Shown one piece after another: positions 8,047-15,588 of a stretch of 36,160 nt of DNA. Position 1 is the stretch's first letter, and each line of letters begins with the position of its first letter. A program made the position numbers and the translations under genes. The DNA is from Chitinophaga pinensis (lineage in GTDB: Bacteria > Bacteroidota > Bacteroidia > UBA4408): assembly GCA_945872355.1 (NCBI GenBank), contig CAMBZU010000032.1:1-36160 (forward strand). The letters are read 5' to 3'. The notes under the pieces are model-generated. The model saw only the letters and a list, made by a program, of their open reading frames with translations, did not search any database and was not told the origin of the DNA.

Positions 8047-8143
8047 TGGCCTGCACAGCAAAGGATTCAATAATTTATAGCCTAATGATATTTCGTTTGC
8101 GAGAGCAAGGTCTTTGGACTTAGTCTTAAAAACTCTTGGTCGT

Positions 8144-8482
8144 TTATTCTTCTTTTAAAACTTCAGAAATTTGTATGTGTAAATCAGGAATTTTGTTTTT
8201 CATTACATCCCAAACAATTGAATAATTAACTCCGAAATAATCATGAATTAATCTGTCTCTCATTCCTGCCATATTTTTCCATTGGATGGTATTATATTCT
8301 ATTTTGATGTCGGCAGGGATTTTCTTTGTAGCTTCTCCAATAATTCCTAAGCTCCTCACAACTGCACGTTTTAAAGTTTCATCTTCTAAGAAATCTTTTA
8401 ACAATAAATTTTCACTCACAGAAACTATGTAAGAGCATTCGTCCAGTATATGTCTTAAATATTCTTTGGGTTCTTTATGCAT
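8144..8482 (-). CDS. hepT: HepT-like HEPN toxin (DUF86)
   Basis: The 112-residue protein has the HEPN motif R-x4-H-x-Y at Arg75-His80-Tyr82 (RDRLIHDYFGV), preceded by RAVVRSLGIIGEATKKIP, which is characteristic of DUF86/HepT. HepT proteins are RNases or growth inhibitors. In the described Shewanella pair, MntA silences HepT by adding AMP to the tyrosine of this motif. The start overlaps the end of the upstream nucleotidyltransferase gene by eight bases. It faces the AbiEii pair tail to tail, about 150 bases away. Confidence in the family is high. Confidence 0.9.
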   Translation of the reverse strand: MHKEPKEYLRHILDECSYIVSVSENLLLKDFLEDETLKRAVVRSLGIIGEATKKIPADIKIEYNTIQWKNMAGMRDRLIHDYFGVNYSIVWDVMKNKIPDLHIQISEVLKEE

Positions 8483-8771
8483 ATTGAACTTCCTTTAAAA
8501 TTTTAGGGCCAATATATGGACTTAAACCATTTTTTGTTACAACTTCTATTTTTTCGTTTTTAAAGATTTTTTCAAACAAATCGTACACTGCCATATAGTT
8601 GTCGAAGTTTTCTTTTTCTGGTTCAAAATCGATGAGTAAATCAATATCACTTTCGCTTGATTGCTCATTACGAATATAAGATCCAAACAAGCCTACATTT
8701 TTAATACCATGCTTTTTAAGCTCCAGCTTATTTGATTGTAGGGTTTTAAATATGATTTCCTTGGATGTCAT
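8475..8771 (-). CDS. mntA: MntA-type minimal nucleotidyltransferase antitoxin
   Basis: From ATG 8771 the protein is 98 residues (MTSKEIIFKTL...). It shows the minimal NTase motif GSYIRNEQSSESDIDLLIDF, with Gly30-Ser31 followed by Asp42-x-Asp44. A longer frame reaches 8912, but its first 47 codons include a TATACCGATGTGAAATA stretch that recurs at 15417 as non-coding repeat, and they have no counterpart in the family. I therefore chose 8771. It precedes hepT in the usual order and overlaps it by eight bases. Confidence 0.87.
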   Translation of the reverse strand: MTSKEIIFKTLQSNKLELKKHGIKNVGLFGSYIRNEQSSESDIDLLIDFEPEKENFDNYMAVYDLFEKIFKNEKIEVVTKNGLSPYIGPKILKEVQYA

Positions 8772-8935
8772 GTTAAACTTTTTTTCAAATATACTAAAGT
8801 TTGACTTTATACCGATGTGAAATATGTAATGGCCCAAATTTGTTTCACGGCATTTGTCCAAACTTTTTTCCGATCGGCATTTAACAATGTAAGATTTATA
8901 AATTATTGGCATAATTTATAAATCACATTGGAATA

Positions 8936-9192
8936 TGGTAGTATTTAAGATGCAAAGGTTTAAGCTTGCATAAAATCAGCGCCTAATTTATTATTGTAGC
9001 TCATCATCAAAAAAAGATTCCTCCTGAAAGACAAAAAAACAGTGTCATTCAGGAGGAAACCTTTTAAAAGGAAGCGAATAAGGTAGTATTTAAGATGCAA
9101 AGGTTTATCAAGCTTGCATAAAATCAACGCCTGATTTATTATTGTAGCTCTTCAACAAAAAAAGATTCCTTCTGAAAGACAAAAAAACGGTG
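8936..9192 (+). repeat. 145-bp hairpin repeat, about 1.7 tandem copies (locus B)
   Basis: Units start at 8979 (GCGCCTAATTTATTATTG) and 9127 (ACGCCTGATTTATTATTG), a period of 148 because of a small insertion. The inverted repeat TTCCTCCTGAA/TTCAGGAGGAA is intact in the first unit (9018-9058). In the second unit the left arm has decayed to TTCCTTCTGAA and the unit stops before the right arm. The same unit is at 2186-2383. Confidence 0.8.
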
Positions 9193-9223
9193 TGCCTACC
9201 AATAGTCCTCAGGCCTGTAAATA

Positions 9224-9532
9224 ATACCAATTGTATTTATTTTTTTGTCCAACTAAAAAATAAATATGCAAGGGTTAATGCCGATACTACTTGAACCCAT
9301 ATTACGCATTAGAAATGCGTAAACGATAAAGAAATTGTAAATCAGATTTTTACAAATCTGATAACATTTTCTATATCGGGATTCACCCAACTAAATCAAG
9401 TAGTTCGATTTTTTAAATCTCCTATTGATTAATTTGGGTTGAAATTATACCAATTGTATTTATTTTGTATAATCGGTATTAGTACAATAAGGTAATGCCC
9501 CAATTGGACTAAATTGAAAGTGTAATAGGTAT
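9224..9532. repeat. MITE-like element with ATACC...GGTAT ends, long copy
   Basis: The element opens ATACCAATTGTATTTA and closes AGTGTAATAGGTAT. The first and last roughly 30 bases are imperfect inverted repeats of each other. Inside are a near-perfect hairpin around CCA (ATTTATTTTTTTGT/ACTAAAAAATAAAT, 9235-9265), TTACGCATT-AGA-AATGCGTAA, and ATCAGATTT-TTAC-AAATCTGAT. An internal copy of the left end lies at 9447. A shorter 127-bp copy is at 15283-15409. It has no coding capacity. Confidence 0.7.
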
Positions 9533-9567
9533 AAAAACCTTAAAGCGCAAGGTACAGTAGCGGCATC

Positions 9568-9709
9568 CTCCCAATGAAATTGGAATTCACACCTTGTTTT
9601 TTTCTCGAAATTAATTTAATTTCATTGGGAGATACAGCGAATGGCCCGACCCTTTCATTTTTTCGCATGAGTCTAAATGGTTACAATAATTTTATAAAAA
9701 TGAAAGGGT
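9568..9709. repeat. Two consecutive 14-bp inverted repeats
   Basis: CTCCCAATGAAATT (9568-9581) pairs perfectly with AATTTCATTGGGAG (9618-9631). Just after it, ACCCTTTCATTTTT (9649-9662) pairs perfectly with AAAAATGAAAGGGT (9696-9709). Both loops are about 35 bases. A TTGCGCCCAAATA motif follows at 9709 and again at 9756, leading into the tandem array. Confidence 0.75.
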
Positions 9710-9787
9710 TGCGCCCAAATAGTCGCATTCGTTTTCATTCTCACGCTGTTATGCGTTGCGCCCAAATAATCACTCTTGTATTCAATT

Positions 9788-10027
9788 TCTTTCTCACGCT
9801 GTTTTATTCGCTCTCGTTCTCATTCCCACACTGCGCAGCACTCTACCTCTTTCTCACGCTGTTTTATTCGCTCTCGTTCTCATTCTCACTCTGCGTAGCA
9901 CTCTACCTCTTTCTCACGCTGTTTTATTCGCTCTCGTTCTCATTCTCACTCTGCGCAGCACTCTACCTCTTTCTCACGCTGTTTTATTCGCTCTCGTTCT
10001 CATTCCCACACTGCGCAGCACTCTACC
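9788..10027. repeat. Tandem array, four 60-bp units
   Basis: Four units of exactly 60 bases follow each other with only a few substitutions (CCCACACTGCGCAGCA versus TCTCACTCTGCGTAGCA). Each contains TCTTTCTCACGCTGTTTTAT and TCGCTCTCGTTCTCATTC. Units 1 and 4 share the CCCACA variant, units 2 and 3 the TCTCACT variant. The last unit runs into the stop codon of the SDR gene on the minus strand. A length divisible by three keeps some frames open, but the products are repetitive and have no start signal. Confidence 0.95.
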
Positions 10028-10847
10028 AGACCGTCCAGCCTCCTTCAACTTTCATGTTGTCGCCAGTTACGTAACTCGAGGCATCGCTCAACAAATAAAT
10101 TAATGCGCCTGCTACTTCGTGGTTGTAACTCAAACGTTGGAGTGGCGAAAAGTTGGCAAAATTCTTTTCAAATTGTTCTTCGTGATTGTTCCAAACACCA
10201 TGTGGCGTAATCATATTTACACGTACGCCCTTTGCTGCCCAATAGCTTGCTAAATATCTTGATAAAGCATCAACACCACCTTTTGAAGCGCTGTACTCTG
10301 CCGGGCAACCTAAACTTGTGCCTTTGTATAAATTCTGGTTTGGGGCCACCACACTATAGGTTGAAGGAATATTAATAATACTGCCTTTGCCTTGCTGCGC
10401 CATGTACGAACCAATAATCTGACAAGTTAAAAAAGTACCTTTCAAATTAATTTCTACAACGGTGTCCCAGTTTTCATCTTTAATTTCCTCGAAGGGAACA
10501 AACTTTAAATGTGTTTTATTTTGATGTCCGTTTACCAAACCATCAATACGATTAAAGGTGCTAAGCACAGTGGTTTTTAGGTTTTCGATATCATTGCGTG
10601 AACTTACATCAATGGCAATGCCCGACATTTTTCTATTGTGACGTTCAGCTAAAGTTTGTGCAAATTTTTCGGGTTCAGCCAAAGCAATATCTGCAACCAC
10701 TACATGTGCGCCATATTGAGCCACTGCCTCGCAAAAGGCACGTCCCACAAGGCCGCAAGCACCTGTTATGATAATAACTTTGTCGGTTAATTCAAATTTC
10801 TTTCTGAAATCTATCTCAAAAGGATCGGTTGTTCTGGTTACTGACAT
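10023..10847 (-). CDS. SDR-family oxidoreductase of a glycan operon
   Basis: This 274-residue short-chain dehydrogenase/reductase has a Rossmann NAD(P) motif TGACGLVG (28-35), a cofactor-discriminating Asp in VVADI, a catalytic Ser (IPSTYS, Ser162) and YSASK (Tyr185, Lys189). The ending VTGDNMKVEGGWTVW is typical of SDRs. It resembles sugar-biosynthesis SDRs such as PtmA of Campylobacter. It is the last gene of the glycan operon, 11 bases after the aminotransferase gene. Its likely job is oxidising or reducing a sugar intermediate that the aminotransferase then uses. Its stop codon lies inside the last unit of the 60-bp tandem array. Confidence 0.88.
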   Translation of the reverse strand: MSVTRTTDPFEIDFRKKFELTDKVIIITGACGLVGRAFCEAVAQYGAHVVVADIALAEPEKFAQTLAERHNRKMSGIAIDVSSRNDIENLKTTVLSTFNRIDGLVNGHQNKTHLKFVPFEEIKDENWDTVVEINLKGTFLTCQIIGSYMAQQGKGSIINIPSTYSVVAPNQNLYKGTSLGCPAEYSASKGGVDALSRYLASYWAAKGVRVNMITPHGVWNNHEEQFEKNFANFSPLQRLSYNHEVAGALIYLLSDASSYVTGDNMKVEGGWTVW

Positions 10848-10858
10848 ACATTTTATGA

Positions 10859-12202
10859 TTAAATAATTTTTCTAAAAACTGGTTTGATAGGTTCGCCCAC
10901 AAGAAACTTTTCATAGCCTTCGTCTAAAGCTTTTTTCATGATGGGTAAACTATCGTTCATGGCTTCTACAATAGCGTTTACGTGCGCTTCTTTATGGCTA
11001 AAATTAGGACAAAATATACCTTGAAACAAAATACCGCGTTTAATTAATTCTTGATGAAATAAGGTACGCAAACCAAAATTATTATTGCCTTCGTTATCAA
11101 AATAACCGATAGATGCATGCCAGTTAAATTGCAAGTTACGTAAGTTATTTTCTAATTTATGTTCGGCAAAAAGGGCTTTTGTTTTATCAATAAACAATTG
11201 CCCCATGGCTTGATTGTGGGCCAACACATTGTGTTTTTCAAATTCATCCATGGTGGCTAATGCCGCACCAATACTGCATGTTTCGCCACCGTGTGTGGTG
11301 CTTACTAAAAATAATTTTTCGGCTCCTTTTTTTCTGATGCCTCCTAATTCCATTACTTCTTTTTTACCCGTTAAGCAGCAAAAAGAAAAACCGTTGGCAA
11401 TACCTTTACCCCAAGTAGCCATGTCGGGCTCTACACCATATTTTTTTAATGAACCAGGGTAAGCAGTTTTATAACCTGTAATCATTTCATCCATGATCCA
11501 CAGCGTGCCGTTTTTATGCGCTAAATCGATGGCATCTTTTAAATAATTATGGGGCAACACATTCATTTTTTCGGGCTCCGAAATAACACAAGCAATTTGA
11601 TTGGGATACTTATCAAACAACTCGCGCAGCGAATCCATATTATCGGAAGTGTACGTTACAGTTAGTGCTTGAATATCGCTTGGAATACCGCTTTTAACAT
11701 CAGTAGAACCAATAAACCAATCGTCATAACTATAAAATGGATGATCAATGGGGCGTGCAATTAATTTTCTACCGGTATAAGCTCTTGCAATTTTAACAGC
11801 CGCTGTAGTAACTACAGAGCCATTTTTAGAGAACTTAATCATATCGTGTATGCCCACTAAATTTAAAAATCTTTCGGCCACTTCCATTTCAATGGTAGCA
11901 GGCCGAGAAAAATTATTGCCTTTGTATAACTCTTGTACCACACGGTCAACCACCGGTTTGTAGGCATGACCTAAACTTACCGATGCCAAACCGCTTAAAC
12001 ATTCAATGTATTTATTGCCATCGGGATCAAAAACAAAACATCCATCACCATGCGTAATAGCAGCAGGGGAGAGGATGGGAAATTGATCGTCTCCTTTCGA
12101 ATAGGTATGCGCTCCACCCGGAATCAAATCATGTATGCGCGCTCTGTATTCATCAGATTTTTTAAAGTTGCTTATCATGTTTTTATGTGCTTGAATTTCC
12201 AT
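10859..12202 (-). CDS. Class III PLP aminotransferase, glutamate-1-semialdehyde aminomutase-like
   Basis: The 447-residue protein follows the glutamate-1-semialdehyde 2,1-aminomutase pattern: LIPGGAHTYSKGDDQFP at the start, GNKYIECLSGLASVSLGHA, SKNGSVVTTAAVKIARAYTG for phosphate binding, IMDEM with the cofactor Asp238, and WGKGIANGF with the Schiff-base Lys266. Tetrapyrrole synthesis is unlikely because it sits between a nucleotidyltransferase and an SDR in a glycan operon. There it probably transfers an amino group to, or moves one within, a keto-sugar. Its start is immediately next to the preceding stop. The exact substrate is unknown. Confidence 0.85.
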   Translation of the reverse strand: MEIQAHKNMISNFKKSDEYRARIHDLIPGGAHTYSKGDDQFPILSPAAITHGDGCFVFDPDGNKYIECLSGLASVSLGHAYKPVVDRVVQELYKGNNFSRPATIEMEVAERFLNLVGIHDMIKFSKNGSVVTTAAVKIARAYTGRKLIARPIDHPFYSYDDWFIGSTDVKSGIPSDIQALTVTYTSDNMDSLRELFDKYPNQIACVISEPEKMNVLPHNYLKDAIDLAHKNGTLWIMDEMITGYKTAYPGSLKKYGVEPDMATWGKGIANGFSFCCLTGKKEVMELGGIRKKGAEKLFLVSTTHGGETCSIGAALATMDEFEKHNVLAHNQAMGQLFIDKTKALFAEHKLENNLRNLQFNWHASIGYFDNEGNNNFGLRTLFHQELIKRGILFQGIFCPNFSHKEAHVNAIVEAMNDSLPIMKKALDEGYEKFLVGEPIKPVFRKII

Positions 12203-12961
12203 TTATTTTACAATTTTATCGTTGGCTATCGTTTTTTGAAAGCCGCTGTTAGCAATGCTTTCTTTGTTTTTATCTAAAATTTCTGGATGTGTTTTTAATA
12301 GTGCAGTTACTTCTTCAATCCCAAAATCTGCTGTGTTTTTTAAGGCTTCAAAAATTGCTGCTACTGCCTCAAAATCTTGAGGAGAGTCAACACTCATTTT
12401 GTAGGTATAATCGGCACAAGATTTTTTCCAACCACAGGTAAATTGTCCACTAAATTTAATGAAAGGCGTTACATGTTCGCGTTCAGAAAGCAGTTTGGCT
12501 TCTTTCCATGCATTGCTTAAACTATCGTAAGTAAATACTTCAACATCAAAACCATCCTCTAAAAAATCGGGTTCGTTATTTGAATTTGAAAAATAATCTT
12601 TGCCCGATTTTAAAAATTCAGCAACCACAAAGTCAACCACTTTGTGCGAGTGTAATGGGCAATCGGATGTTAATCTTACCACTGTTTTTACATCAGTATA
12701 ATTTAAGGTAGCTTGGTAAAAACGATCTAACACATCCCAATCACTTCCTCTGTAACAATGAAATCCTTTGGCTTTGCAAAGTGCTTCAATGGCATCATCT
12801 TCGGGATTGGTGGAGGTAACAACTACAAATTGATCAACTAATTTAGATGGTTTAACACGCTCCATTAAGTTTTCTAAAATACTTTGATGGTTAATGTTTT
12901 TTAAAACTTTACCAGGTAAACGCGTACTGCCCATGCGGGCTTGGATTAAAGCTAAAATCAT
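12203..12961 (-). CDS. SpsF-like cytidylyltransferase family protein
   Basis: The 252-residue protein opens with the sugar-nucleotidyltransferase signature LIQARMGSTRLPGKVL, followed by VVVTSTNPEDDAIEALCKAK, CYRGSDWDVLDRFYQA and VRLTSDCPL. These are the hallmarks of SpsF/CMP-KDO-synthetase-like enzymes. It should activate a sugar as a nucleotide conjugate, probably CMP, for a surface glycan. It shares one base with the GNAT gene upstream and abuts the aminotransferase gene downstream, so the three are co-translated. The sugar is not known. Confidence 0.87.
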   Translation of the reverse strand: MILALIQARMGSTRLPGKVLKNINHQSILENLMERVKPSKLVDQFVVVTSTNPEDDAIEALCKAKGFHCYRGSDWDVLDRFYQATLNYTDVKTVVRLTSDCPLHSHKVVDFVVAEFLKSGKDYFSNSNNEPDFLEDGFDVEVFTYDSLSNAWKEAKLLSEREHVTPFIKFSGQFTCGWKKSCADYTYKMSVDSPQDFEAVAAIFEALKNTADFGIEEVTALLKTHPEILDKNKESIANSGFQKTIANDKIVK

Positions 12962-13497
12962 TATTTGAATTCTGAAGCAAATAAACCCATGTAATGTTTG
13001 TCAATATACGCACCATTGCTCCAAATATGTTGGCGTAAAGTTCCTTCATTTACAAAACCCAATTTTTCGTAAACCTTTATAGCGCCAATATTGTGCGCAT
13101 AAACGGCCAACAAAATTTTACGTATATTTAATTGTTCAAAAGCATATTTAATGGTGAGTTTGCATACTTCAGAGCCAATACCTTTGCCCCAAAAATCTTT
13201 TTCACCAATTAACACACCAAGCTCGCAGGTGCCACTAACCCAATCAAAATTATCTAATTTAATGTTACCTATATGTTTATTACTTTCTTTATCGCAAATG
13301 GCCAACATCACCGTATTTTTATCTGTTGTTTTTTGCTCCACATAATTTTGCAATGAAGCAAGTGTGGTTGGAAAAGTACCAGAAACCAAACCTGTTGTAA
13401 CCTCAGGCTCATTGAGCCATTTTAAATAGTTTTCGTTTACATCACTAAGTTCAATAGCTCTGAGGTAGATTTGATTTCCGTCTAAAAATTTTATCAT
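12961..13497 (-). CDS. GNAT N-acetyltransferase (RimJ/RimL or PseH-like)
   Basis: The 178-residue protein has the GNAT order: YLRAIELSDVNENYLKWLNE near the start, an acceptor-site loop, the strand HIGNIKLDNFDW, LGVLIGEKDFWGKGIGSEV with the acetyl-CoA pyrophosphate loop (WGKGIGSE), and VYEKLGFVNEG. The gene neighbours suggest it acetylates the amino sugar made by the aminotransferase, as PseH does in pseudaminic acid synthesis. It overlaps the GT2 gene by four bases. Confidence 0.86.
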   Translation of the reverse strand: MIKFLDGNQIYLRAIELSDVNENYLKWLNEPEVTTGLVSGTFPTTLASLQNYVEQKTTDKNTVMLAICDKESNKHIGNIKLDNFDWVSGTCELGVLIGEKDFWGKGIGSEVCKLTIKYAFEQLNIRKILLAVYAHNIGAIKVYEKLGFVNEGTLRQHIWSNGAYIDKHYMGLFASEFK

Positions 13498-14138
13498 GAA
13501 TTATGTTTTTCGTTTAACATTTGCGCATGCTTTTCCATCTCATCAGTGTTTTTAGTTAAATTACTATCGTGCATGCGGTAACGATAGAGTGGGAGCGGAA
13601 TATGAAAAATATTGTGTTTCGCTAAAAATCTTTTTCTTAAATCTTCTTCTTCACGTGCTCTAAAAGTTTCATCATACAAGCCAATATCAAACAATAAATC
13701 TTTTCTAAACATAATGCCGCAAGCGATTGGCTTTTCGCTTGAGTTCACCCATTCAATGTGGTCGCCATATTCGTTCACCAAATAATAATCAACAGCAACT
13801 GCATCTAAGCGATTGTTTTCAGTTAAAAATACAGAGAGCACCTTTGTTAAATCAGCTTGTATGTAATCATCGGCATCTAAAAATATCACAAACTGTCCTT
13901 TTGCTTTTTTAATTCCGGCATTCCTTGCGGCAGATAGTCCCGAATTTTTTTCCATTTTAACCATTCTGATTTCATCCTTGTAGTTTTCAAGAATAAAATG
14001 ACTTTCATCTGTCGAGCAATCGTCAACAACAATTACTTCAAAGGTACCTGCAGGCATCGATTGATTTAATGCGCTTCTTATCGCTCTTTCTAAATATCGT
14101 GCATAGTTATAGGAAGTAATGATTACAGATACTAGCAT
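13494..14138 (-). CDS. Glycosyltransferase family 2
   Basis: The 214-residue protein is a GT-A fold glycosyltransferase: VSVIITSYNYARYLERAIRS, VIVVDDCSTDES, SGLSAARNAGIKKAKGQFVI and FLDADDYI, the last holding the DxD metal site. The acceptor end (FRAREEEDLRKRFLA) gives the ED motif of family 2. It is shorter than many relatives and has no membrane helix. It leads the five-gene glycan operon and probably adds a sugar to the surface glycan. A -7-like box TAACTTTG lies just upstream. Confidence 0.9.
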   Translation of the reverse strand: MLVSVIITSYNYARYLERAIRSALNQSMPAGTFEVIVVDDCSTDESHFILENYKDEIRMVKMEKNSGLSAARNAGIKKAKGQFVIFLDADDYIQADLTKVLSVFLTENNRLDAVAVDYYLVNEYGDHIEWVNSSEKPIACGIMFRKDLLFDIGLYDETFRAREEEDLRKRFLAKHNIFHIPLPLYRYRMHDSNLTKNTDEMEKHAQMLNEKHNS

Positions 14139-14152
14139 AGTTAAACTTTTTG

Positions 14153-14160
14153 CAAAGTTA
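14153..14160 (-). promoter_or_regulatory. Candidate -7 box for the glycan operon
   Basis: TAACTTTG on the minus strand fits the Bacteroidota -7 consensus TAnnTTTG, 15 bases before the GT2 start. A TTTTG lies about 25 bases further upstream, a longer spacing than usual, so the -33 element is uncertain. Confidence 0.5.
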
Positions 14161-14365
14161 ATTTATTTTCTTAACCCTAAAAAAACAAAAATAACCAATA
14201 ACACAACAACTTGAAGCGCATTGAAAGGTAAAAATATATGTATGAAATTTAACTTTTAGTGTTTTAAAAGATGAGCAATGAAAGGCATAAAAATGATATT
14301 AATCATGTTTTGATTTTTGAGGCCAAACTTTACTTTACTTTGTTTTGAATCTAAAAATAAATTGT

Positions 14366-15250
14366 ATGCCCAAGTTTGAAATAAAGAACATTTTAACACC
14401 AACCGATTTTTCAGCAACTGCCTTGTTGGCTATTGAGCATAGTGCTTTTATGGCGCGCTTAAGCAAGGCTACTTTACATTTATTGCATGTGATAAAAATA
14501 TCAGAATTTACTTATACAATCAATAACCCAATGGCTATTGGAACTGATATTAAGGAAATTGAAAATTTTGCTGTGCAAAAGTTCAACGAAATAGCTGAGG
14601 AATTAATAGTAAAGTATGGTATTAATATTAGCACTTTAGTCATTAAAGGAAATCCTGCCGAAGAAATTGAAGCTGCTGTAACAAACTATAATATAGATGT
14701 TGTAATTATGGGCACGCATGGTACAAGCGGTTTCAATGAGTTTTTTATTGGAAGTAATGCACATAAAACAATTAAAAAATGTCATTGTCCGGTATTAACA
14801 GTGCAGGTTGATGCTAAAAAAATAGGTTTTCATGATATTGTATTGCCTGTCGAAAATACTTATCATTCATTAGAAAAGGTAAACAAAACTATAGATTTGG
14901 CAAAATTGTATGCCGCAAAAATTCATATTTTGGGCTTGCAGCATCCAGATGATGAACAGAGTATTAAAGCCTTTAATGTTATGCTCGAAAATGTTGAGAA
15001 AGTTATTGCTCATGCTGGTTTAACTTATGATAGAACCATAGTAAAAGCTGATAATTTGGCTGAGCAAACTTTAAAATATGCCAATAAAAATAATGCAGAT
15101 TTGATTGTAGTGCTTACTGATCATGAGTCGGAGTTGAACAATAGTTTGCTTGGCGCCTTGGCCAAACAAATGGTTAATCATTCAAAAGTTCCTGTGTTAA
15201 GTATTAAACCCAAAGCGGGTAACTATACTTCTTTTACTCAATTTAATTAA
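14366..15250 (+). CDS. Tandem universal stress protein (two UspA domains)
   Basis: From ATG 14366 (MPKFEIKNILTPTDFS) the protein is 294 residues; a TTG at 14345 adds only seven residues that no UspA domain needs. Domain one (to about 145) has the opening strand ILTPTDFSATALLAIEHSAF and the ATP-loop pattern VIMGTHGTSGFNEFFIGSNA, ending CPVLTV. Domain two lacks a clear Gly-rich loop (VLTDHESELNNSLLGALAKQ), so it may be regulatory. Such proteins bind nucleotides and act in stress survival. The gene stands alone and converges on the T9SS cargo gene. Confidence 0.88.
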   Translation: MPKFEIKNILTPTDFSATALLAIEHSAFMARLSKATLHLLHVIKISEFTYTINNPMAIGTDIKEIENFAVQKFNEIAEELIVKYGINISTLVIKGNPAEEIEAAVTNYNIDVVIMGTHGTSGFNEFFIGSNAHKTIKKCHCPVLTVQVDAKKIGFHDIVLPVENTYHSLEKVNKTIDLAKLYAAKIHILGLQHPDDEQSIKAFNVMLENVEKVIAHAGLTYDRTIVKADNLAEQTLKYANKNNADLIVVLTDHESELNNSLLGALAKQMVNHSKVPVLSIKPKAGNYTSFTQFN

Positions 15251-15282
15251 ACCCAAATTCGCATTAGAAATCTACTCAAATT

Positions 15283-15409
15283 ATACCAATTGCATTTATT
15301 TTTTAGTCCAACTAAAAAATAAATATGCAATGGTTAATGCCGATAATACTTGAAATTAGTACAATAAGGTAATGCCACAATTGGGCAAAATTGAAAGTGT
15401 AATCGGTAT
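15283..15409. repeat. MITE-like element with ATACC...GGTAT ends, short copy
   Basis: This 127-bp element begins ATACCAATTGCATTTA and ends GTGTAATCGGTAT. It has a perfect 14-bp hairpin around CCA (15294-15307 with 15311-15324). Compared with the 309-bp copy at 9224-9532 it lacks the middle part. A partial further copy (ATACCGATGTGAAATAAGTA, 15416 onward) follows it; a fragment of that piece also lies at 8811. Confidence 0.7.
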
Positions 15410-15515
15410 AATTTTATACCGATGTGAAATAAGTAATGCCGACTATACAAAATAAATAGCCCAATTTTATTGAGTTATATTTTGTTATATCGGCATTATC
15501 CATTGTAAATTTATT

Positions 15516-15543
15516 AAAAAGCCCAATATGAAATTGGGCTTTT
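15516..15543. terminator. Bidirectional terminator between convergent genes
   Basis: AAAAAGCCCAAT-ATGAA-ATTGGGCTTTT is a perfect 7-bp stem flanked by an A-run and a T-run, so it can work on both strands. It lies between the stress protein gene and the T9SS cargo gene, which point at each other. Confidence 0.85.
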
Positions 15544-15548
15544 ACGAT

Positions 15549-15588
15549 AATCACAAATTATGCAATGCTTAATGCGTAATTTGTGATT
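15549..15588. repeat. 12-bp inverted repeat at the 3' end of the T9SS cargo gene
   Basis: AATCACAAATTA (15549-15560) pairs with TAATTTGTGATT (15577-15588) around a GCAATGCTTAATGCG loop. It touches the stop codon of the T9SS cargo gene and resembles the ACGCATTAGAAATGCG piece inside the 9224-9532 element. Confidence 0.6.

Larger units (their letters stand above)
8913..9787. other. Gene-free stretch occupied almost wholly by repeats
   Basis: No gene is supported. In order it holds the 145-bp units, a MITE-like element, two consecutive stem-loops, and then the start of the 60-bp tandem array. Plus-strand open frames here are by-products of the repeat, not genes. Confidence 0.7.

Noticed and set aside
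8772-8912. N-terminal 47-codon extension of the MntA-like protein
   Set aside because: It contains a dispersed-repeat piece (near 8811, also at 15417), is not needed for the NTase fold, and ATG 8771 gives the family's usual length.
9788-10027. CRISPR array
   Set aside because: The whole 60-base unit is repeated with no variable spacers.
9574-10103. Plus-strand open frames over the 60-bp repeats as genes
   Set aside because: They stay open only because the unit length is a multiple of three. The products are repetitive Leu/Phe/Ser-rich strings, they run into the SDR gene antisense, and no start signal or family match is seen.
10859-12202. HemL (tetrapyrrole synthesis)
   Set aside because: The family matches, but the gene is translationally packed among sugar genes, so a glycan role is more likely.
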